In this document: positions 60,606-64,000 of the stretch, piece after piece | Layout: each line of letters opens with the position of its first letter | How positions within the stretch are numbered: the stretch's first letter is position 1 | DNA from: Thunnus maccoyii | Lineage: Eukaryota; Chordata; Actinopteri; Scombriformes; Scombridae | Direction: 5' to 3' | DNA length: 64,000 nt | Assembly (NCBI RefSeq): GCF_910596095.1 | Contig: NC_056550.1 | Span: 21,882,001 to 21,946,000 of the forward strand | Program-made: the position numbers and the translations under genes | Notes under the pieces: model-generated | Databases searched by the model: none | What the model saw: the letters and a program-made list of their open reading frames with translations, nothing else | Told to the model about the DNA's origin: nothing

Positions 60606-63191
60606 CTGTGCAGAAGATGGCTGAAGCACACATGCAGAACCTAGGTGTCTACCCTCCTTTGGAAGACCCTTGTGAAGGGGAGGAGGATGAGGACCACAGT
60701 CAGGGAGAGGAGGGAGAGGACACATCTCCCACCAAAGCTGCTGGTGAGAGGGAGGTTCTCTGTCGACCGGCTGGGACTGTAACATACTGTCAGTGGCTCC
60801 ATGACACACAGTGTCAGCGAGGATGACACCGTTGTTGTTGTTGTTTTGAAGGAAAAATACACCCTCTGGCACTTTAACACTGCTCTGATTTTCTATTGTT
60901 TTTTATTATTTATTAACGCGATGATTATTTTCTTGATTAGTCATTTAGACCAAATGTTAAAAAACAAATGTCATTCCCAATTGGTGATGTCTTCAATTTG
61001 CTCGGTTTGACTGACTAACAGTCTAAACTGTTGAGATATTCAGTTAACTGTCATATATGAATAGAAAAAAAAACAGGAACAATCAAATATTTTGCATTTC
61101 ATCTCAAAAAATGATTGAAATGATGAATTGATCATTGTTGCAGTTGTAGTGGTGTAGCCTACATTGTTCTTATCTCTTTAGATAAATTGGCTGGAGATGG
61201 ACAACAATGACATTTAATAGGAGACACTGAATTTCAGCTGTCAAAAACATGAATAATATGAATAAAACATGAAAAACATGAATAATGGTTTAATAGTTAC
61301 TGAAACAAACACCCACCACATATTAAATCTCCAAAGATAAGGGAAGTTGGATACACCAACATGTAAATTTCCTCTTTTAGCTCAAAAATGATGCATTGAT
61401 CACAAACTGATGACATATCTGAGGGTGTATTTTTCCATCAGGTTTGTGTGAATGATCCAGTTTGCCCTTTTTTTTAAAAAAAATTATCCTTGTTGTGTCT
61501 GCATATAGTTTGTGATTTCAGGGCTGATTTCCCCCCATTTTAAGAAACTGTTGTTGGAATTCATCCTTAAACTGTGAGAAAAACTATTTCCTTTTCTGTC
61601 AAACTCTCTCTCTTATCATTTCATTGTGCTAAAGTTGAGTTTTTCTCCAGGAGAGGCATTACATAACACCCTGCGTATCACCTGGCAATTAGTAGAAGAA
61701 ATCTCAGGCAGCAGAAAATTTTAAAGTTTGTCTCTATTAAATTTGTATTTTAAAAATTATGAAAAAGCAGCGAATTTCAAAGAGTGTCACACAATACAAG
61801 ATAATGAAGATGGGAGAAACTAGACATAGACAAGAAGTACGTGGGCAAGACATGACAACAACATTTTTGTTAACCGCAGTGTGACGGCTGGTGGTTTTAT
61901 TCTTGGCCTAAACATTTATACACTTCTCTGAAATAATTCACTCTAAAAGGTTTGGTCCCGGTAGAATGACGCTGCTGTTCTCAGAGGAAGCGTAACGTAA
62001 GCTCCTCTGTGGGCCCGCCGGCAACACAGGTGAAGCTCTGTGCGTCGAGAGACAGACCCAGTGTCATATTAGCTCTCTGTCCCTCGCTCTAAATCTGTCA
62101 GAGGGTACGCTGAAGCCGACTAAAGGCCCAGCAACCAACATCTATACCAGTCAGAGAGGCCAGACAGGATTAATAAGGACAGAGAGCAGAGTTGTTTGTG
62201 CAGAGAGAGCTCTGATCCTGCTCTGTATTCTACTCTTCCATCATTTTATGCTTTAGTGCAACAGAGAGTGTAAACTGTTGAAAGTGATGAAATAGGAGCT
62301 GCACCAAAATATCTGAGAAGAGATCTTTTTGCGTATGCACTGCCTTATTATGTGTTTTTTTGTTTTTATGCAGCACAATTATGGGTTTTTAAACTCTATT
62401 ATATACATGAGAACAGTGGCCTTTCATTCAGAATCATTGAACTGTCTGCCCAGATGACAGGTTCTCACAATAAATCCCTTTGTGGGATCCTGGTGAAACA
62501 CCAAGTACCCAAACAGGATGTTGAAAGATCCTGATCGGGTCCTTTGATTACAGCTCATCTGTTGTTTCAGGTTGAGCGACGCAGTTAGGGCTCAGTATAC
62601 TATGACAGTCAGAAGACAAAAATTATTTAATTAGGTAGCTGTTCGCGACACGATTGACAGCTGATGAAAACTCAGTGACTTACAACTATAAGGACAAAGA
62701 ACAAACAGTCTCCTTGTCTCATCCTGTGTGTTTCTGTAATCCGGCAGTGGGTCTATAGCTCAGAAAGGAACATGAAAATGTAATATAATCAGCAGATTTG
62801 TCACTATTACACATTTCTTTACAGTTCAGTCCACCTTTTCAAATACTTGCCCTTTCCTAAATTGATCATCGAAGGCCAGAAACAAACTTTCTACACGTTT
62901 TCTAAATATAGTCGGTCTTTTCCTGCTACCAAACACACTCCATAATCTACTTTATAAATAACCAAAAGCAAACATAGACATTCTGAGTCACTGCTGCTTT
63001 TGACATCAGTCTTTGTCTCCTCAGATCACCACGAGACAGCCACCACCGACCAATCAGACAAGCTTTCCAGCGTGAGGGAGACGGCCAAGCAGATCCAAGC
63101 GGCGCAGGAGGAAGAGGAGGAGGAGGAGGAGGAAGAGGGGGAGGACAAAATCCAGGAAACGACAGAGGAGAACAATCGGGGGAGTAACTGA
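43384..63191 (+). CDS. ppp1r1b: protein phosphatase 1 regulatory subunit 1B (DARPP-32), five coding exons
   Basis: Exons 43384-43497, 56066-56149, 59190-59265, 60606-60743 and 63025-63191 join in frame to 579 nt, 192 aa plus stop, close to human DARPP-32 in length. It is a cytosolic inhibitor of PP1, active when phosphorylated by PKA, which integrates dopamine and other signals in neurons. Visible: the PP1 docking motif KIQF (18-21); [20 protein letters not shown] (31-50) with the PKA site Thr45 (human Thr34); the PPSLKAVQ block (87-94); an acidic middle; a run of ten Glu (166-175) matching the acidic C-terminal region of mammals. The LDPRQVEM step identifies PPP1R1B rather than PPP1R1A or PPP1R1C. 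The start ATG has a good Kozak context (GCCATGG). Odd: Gln86 stands where human has the CDK5 site Thr75, and the human CK2 serine in SEEEDE has no clear equivalent. Head-to-head neighbour of neurod2, as in mammals. Confidence 0.95.
44722..45195. mobile_element. MITE A copy 1 (TTAA-flanked, non-autonomous)
   Basis: A 474-bp element flanked by TTAA direct repeats (44718-44721 and 45196-45199). Imperfect terminal inverted repeats of about 26 bp begin AGGATAGGTTCAC on the left and AGGATAGTTTCGC on the inverted right end. TTAA duplication is the mark of piggyBac-type transposition. There is no coding capacity. Confidence 0.8.
50730..50751. repeat. poly-G tract (22)
   Basis: Twenty-two consecutive G bases in ppp1r1b intron 1. 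Confidence 0.95.
52570..52626. repeat. perfect 27-bp inverted repeat, 3-nt spacer
   Basis: Arms 52570-52596 and 52600-52626 are exact reverse complements around GGC. In the ppp1r1b pre-mRNA it would fold into an uninterrupted 27-bp hairpin. Confidence 0.95.
52864..52888. repeat. (CACCGT)n short tandem repeat
   Basis: About four hexamer copies, the last with A in place of G (CACCAT). Confidence 0.85.
54691..54960 (+). mobile_element. possible MITE terminus (TTAA family C), partial
   Basis: TTAA followed by AGTAATACTCCACCCA resembles the start at 63884 (TTAA then AGTGATACTCCAGCCA) and has the same TTAA-AG layout as MITEs A and B. No matching right end was found, so the extent is a guess. Confidence 0.35.
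56066..56149 (+). CDS. ppp1r1b: ppp1r1b coding exon 2
   Basis: 28 whole codons, acceptor TTATAG, donor GTAAAG. Encodes the inhibitory PKA-site segment [13 protein letters not shown] followed by DQTSPEDD. Confidence 0.94.
56582..57988. mobile_element. MITE B (TTAA-flanked), carrying an L2-type LINE fragment
   Basis: Flanked by TTAA at 56578-56581 and 57989-57992. The ends are inverted repeats (AGGTGCAATGTGTAG and, inverted from the right, AGGTGCAGTGTGCAG). The left part, to about 56793, and the right part, from about 57861, match what I recall of a very common teleost MITE. About 1.07 kb of LINE sequence sits between them. Confidence 0.8.
56794..57860 (+). pseudogene. L2/CR1-type LINE reverse transcriptase fragment, broken
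   Basis: Three frame pieces (to 57110, 57053-57319, 57337-57768) follow the order of a non-LTR retrotransposon ORF2. They are the thumb-side part of the RT domain with [20 protein letters not shown] and the catalytic YADD (56988-56999), then [11 protein letters not shown], then the C-terminal region with [22 protein letters not shown] reduced to its usual blocks. Frameshifts near 57080 and 57320, a missing segment between pieces 2 and 3, and loss of the endonuclease and 5' RT parts make it inactive. It is an insertion inside MITE B. Confidence 0.85.
59190..59265 (+). CDS. ppp1r1b: ppp1r1b coding exon 3
   Basis: 76 nt (25 codons plus 1 base), acceptor GTTCACAG, weak donor GTCGGT. The phase match to exon 4 fixes the donor; GTGCGA four bases on would break the frame. 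Encodes VYQPPSLK, where Gln replaces the CDK5-site Thr of mammals. Confidence 0.88.
59266..60605 (+). other. ppp1r1b: ppp1r1b intron 3
   Basis: Contains (CA)n at about 59663-59693, (GA)n near 60086-60110 and 60181-60202, and the (TG)14 that abuts exon 4. No gene seen. Confidence 0.85.
60575..60602 (+). repeat. (TG)14 at the 3' splice site of ppp1r1b exon 4
   Basis: Twenty-eight bases of TG run directly into the acceptor CAG at 60603-60605, with no T or C tract between. UG repeats are the binding site of TDP-43 in RNA. Confidence 0.97.
60606..60743 (+). CDS. ppp1r1b: ppp1r1b coding exon 4
   Basis: 138 nt, divisible by three, phases 1 to 1. The acceptor CAG follows directly on (TG)14 at 60575-60602 instead of a normal pyrimidine tract. 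Donor GTGAGA. Encodes [12 protein letters not shown] and an acidic stretch. Skipping it would keep the frame. Confidence 0.9.
60744..63024 (+). other. ppp1r1b: ppp1r1b intron 4
   Basis: AT-rich, a GTT repeat near 60831-60844, otherwise no repeat or gene that I recognise. Normal acceptor before exon 5. Confidence 0.85.
63025..63191 (+). CDS. ppp1r1b: ppp1r1b coding exon 5 (last)
   Basis: Acceptor TCCTCAG, 54 whole codons after a split Asp, stop TGA at 63189-63191. Encodes [14 protein letters not shown], ten Glu residues from GAG/GAA codons and the C-terminus NNRGSN. Confidence 0.92.
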
Positions 63192-63195
63192 GAGA

Positions 63196-63212
63196 AAGAG
63201 AGAGAGAGAGTG

Positions 63213-63263
<51 letters not shown>
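63196..63263. repeat. (GA)n microsatellite in the 3' UTR
   Basis: Nearly pure GA with a few interruptions, starting a few bases after the stop codon. Confidence 0.95.
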
Positions 63264-63854
63264 CAAACATTTGGAGGGAAGATTGGGGAACGTGAAGGTG
63301 TGTTTTGTTTTTTTCTCAAAGGGTTAAAATCTGAAGAACTCAGATACGAGGAGGAGACGGGTGCGCTGTTGTCTGAGAGCTGTGGGTGGAGATTAAAAGC
63401 GAGTAATTGAATGAAAGATATACACAAAATGAAACAGGGTCAAGTGGGGTGTAAGAGAAAGCGAGTTTGTGTTTTAGGAGTCGGCCCTTATGAGGAGGTG
63501 AAGAATGATCTACTGAGAGAGCAGACTACAGACGCCACTTTGGCCCTAATGTCCCCTTCTTTATAATGAGTGTGGAGAGGCCAAGGTCAACATGACCAAA
63601 TACCCTGAAAGACCAGTCCTCCTTCTACCTTAATGCTTCTGCACAGAGCTAAATGTTCCTTTAAAGAGGGTAATTACTACGATAAACACACAGTCTTCTT
63701 GGGTACACTTTTAACAAAGGTTGTCCCTTTGAAAAAAATCTTGAAAGTCCTTAAATGTGTGTTGTGGTCAATGATCCACTTCATCTTGAAACCTGCATCG
63801 TTCTGATTTGCAGCATATTTTAAATGTGTGGTCCTTTAATTAAATGTGTATTTA

Positions 63855-63868
63855 CTGCCATCTTGTGG
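63855..63868 (-). promoter_or_regulatory. CTCF-like motif (minus orientation)
   Basis: On the minus strand CCACAAGATGGCAG matches CCASYAGRKGGCRS at 13 of 14 positions. Downstream of ppp1r1b. Confidence 0.35.
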
Positions 63869-63887
63869 CAGAAAGGAGGAAGTTTAA

Positions 63888-64000
63888 AGTGATACTCCAG
63901 CCAAAGATCTAAATTTAAAGCATTAAAAAAAAAAAGTTGAAAAACACCTGTGGAAACTTTTCAAACCGTTGCCGCATCATTGTCCACTTCATGTCTGTCC
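63888..64000 (+). mobile_element. possible MITE terminus (TTAA family C), cut by window end
   Basis: TTAA (63884-63887) is followed by AGTGATACTCCAGCCA, similar to the start at 54691. Only the left part is in the window. Confidence 0.35.

Larger units (their letters stand above)
63192..64000 (+). other. ppp1r1b: ppp1r1b 3' UTR and downstream
   Basis: Starts with a (GA)n tract to about 63263. ATTAAA hexamers occur near 63392, 63840 and 63922, with no AATAAA in the window. The mRNA 3' end may be at one of these or beyond the window. Confidence 0.6.

Overview
This is vertebrate nuclear DNA, most likely from a teleost fish and probably a spiny-rayed one. Genes are sparse and intron-split with GT-AG junctions. 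Microsatellites are very dense: long (CA/TG)n, (GA)n, (GGA)n, (GGT)n, (AAT)n and many pure poly-C or poly-G tracts. The transposon remnants are of types common in teleosts, namely TTAA-flanked MITEs and an L2-type LINE fragment. No bacterial features are present. Two protein-coding genes can be supported, and both are neuronal: neurod2 on the minus strand and ppp1r1b (DARPP-32) on the plus strand. They stand head to head, as NEUROD2 and PPP1R1B do in mammals (CDK12 - NEUROD2 - PPP1R1B - STARD3), so this is an ancient conserved block. Layout: bases 1-530 look like the 3' end of a plus-strand transcript; by synteny this could be cdk12, but no coding sequence is visible. Bases 531 to about 27.5 kb are a gene desert of microsatellites, low-complexity DNA, a DNA-transposon remnant and several unique AT-rich homeobox/POU-site stretches that could be neurod2 enhancers. 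neurod2 runs on the minus strand from about 31.8 kb (non-coding exon 1) to 28,050 (stop codon), with the whole coding sequence in exon 2 and a roughly 2.5 kb intron in the 5' UTR. Bases 32-43 kb are the shared intergenic region, with further enhancer candidates and two tandem CTCF-like motifs. ppp1r1b runs from 43,384 to 63,191 in five coding exons (38, 28, 25, 45 and 54 whole codons plus two split codons; 192 aa), with a 12.6 kb first intron. Intron 2 holds a three-level nest of transposons: a LINE fragment inside MITE B inside MITE A. The window ends in the ppp1r1b 3' UTR or just beyond it. How the genes work: neurod2 encodes a bHLH activator of neuronal differentiation. ppp1r1b encodes the PKA-switched inhibitor of protein phosphatase 1 used in dopamine signalling. 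The most interesting points are: the CDK5 site (human Thr75) of DARPP-32 is replaced by Gln while the PKA site is intact; ppp1r1b exon 4, whose skipping would be in frame, has a 3' splice site made of a pure (TG)14 tract, as in the CFTR (TG)m case; convergent CTCF-like motifs bracket neurod2 and its desert; a perfect 27-bp inverted repeat with a 3-nt spacer lies in ppp1r1b intron 1; and a TATA-box promoter candidate lies inside the neurod2 5' intron.
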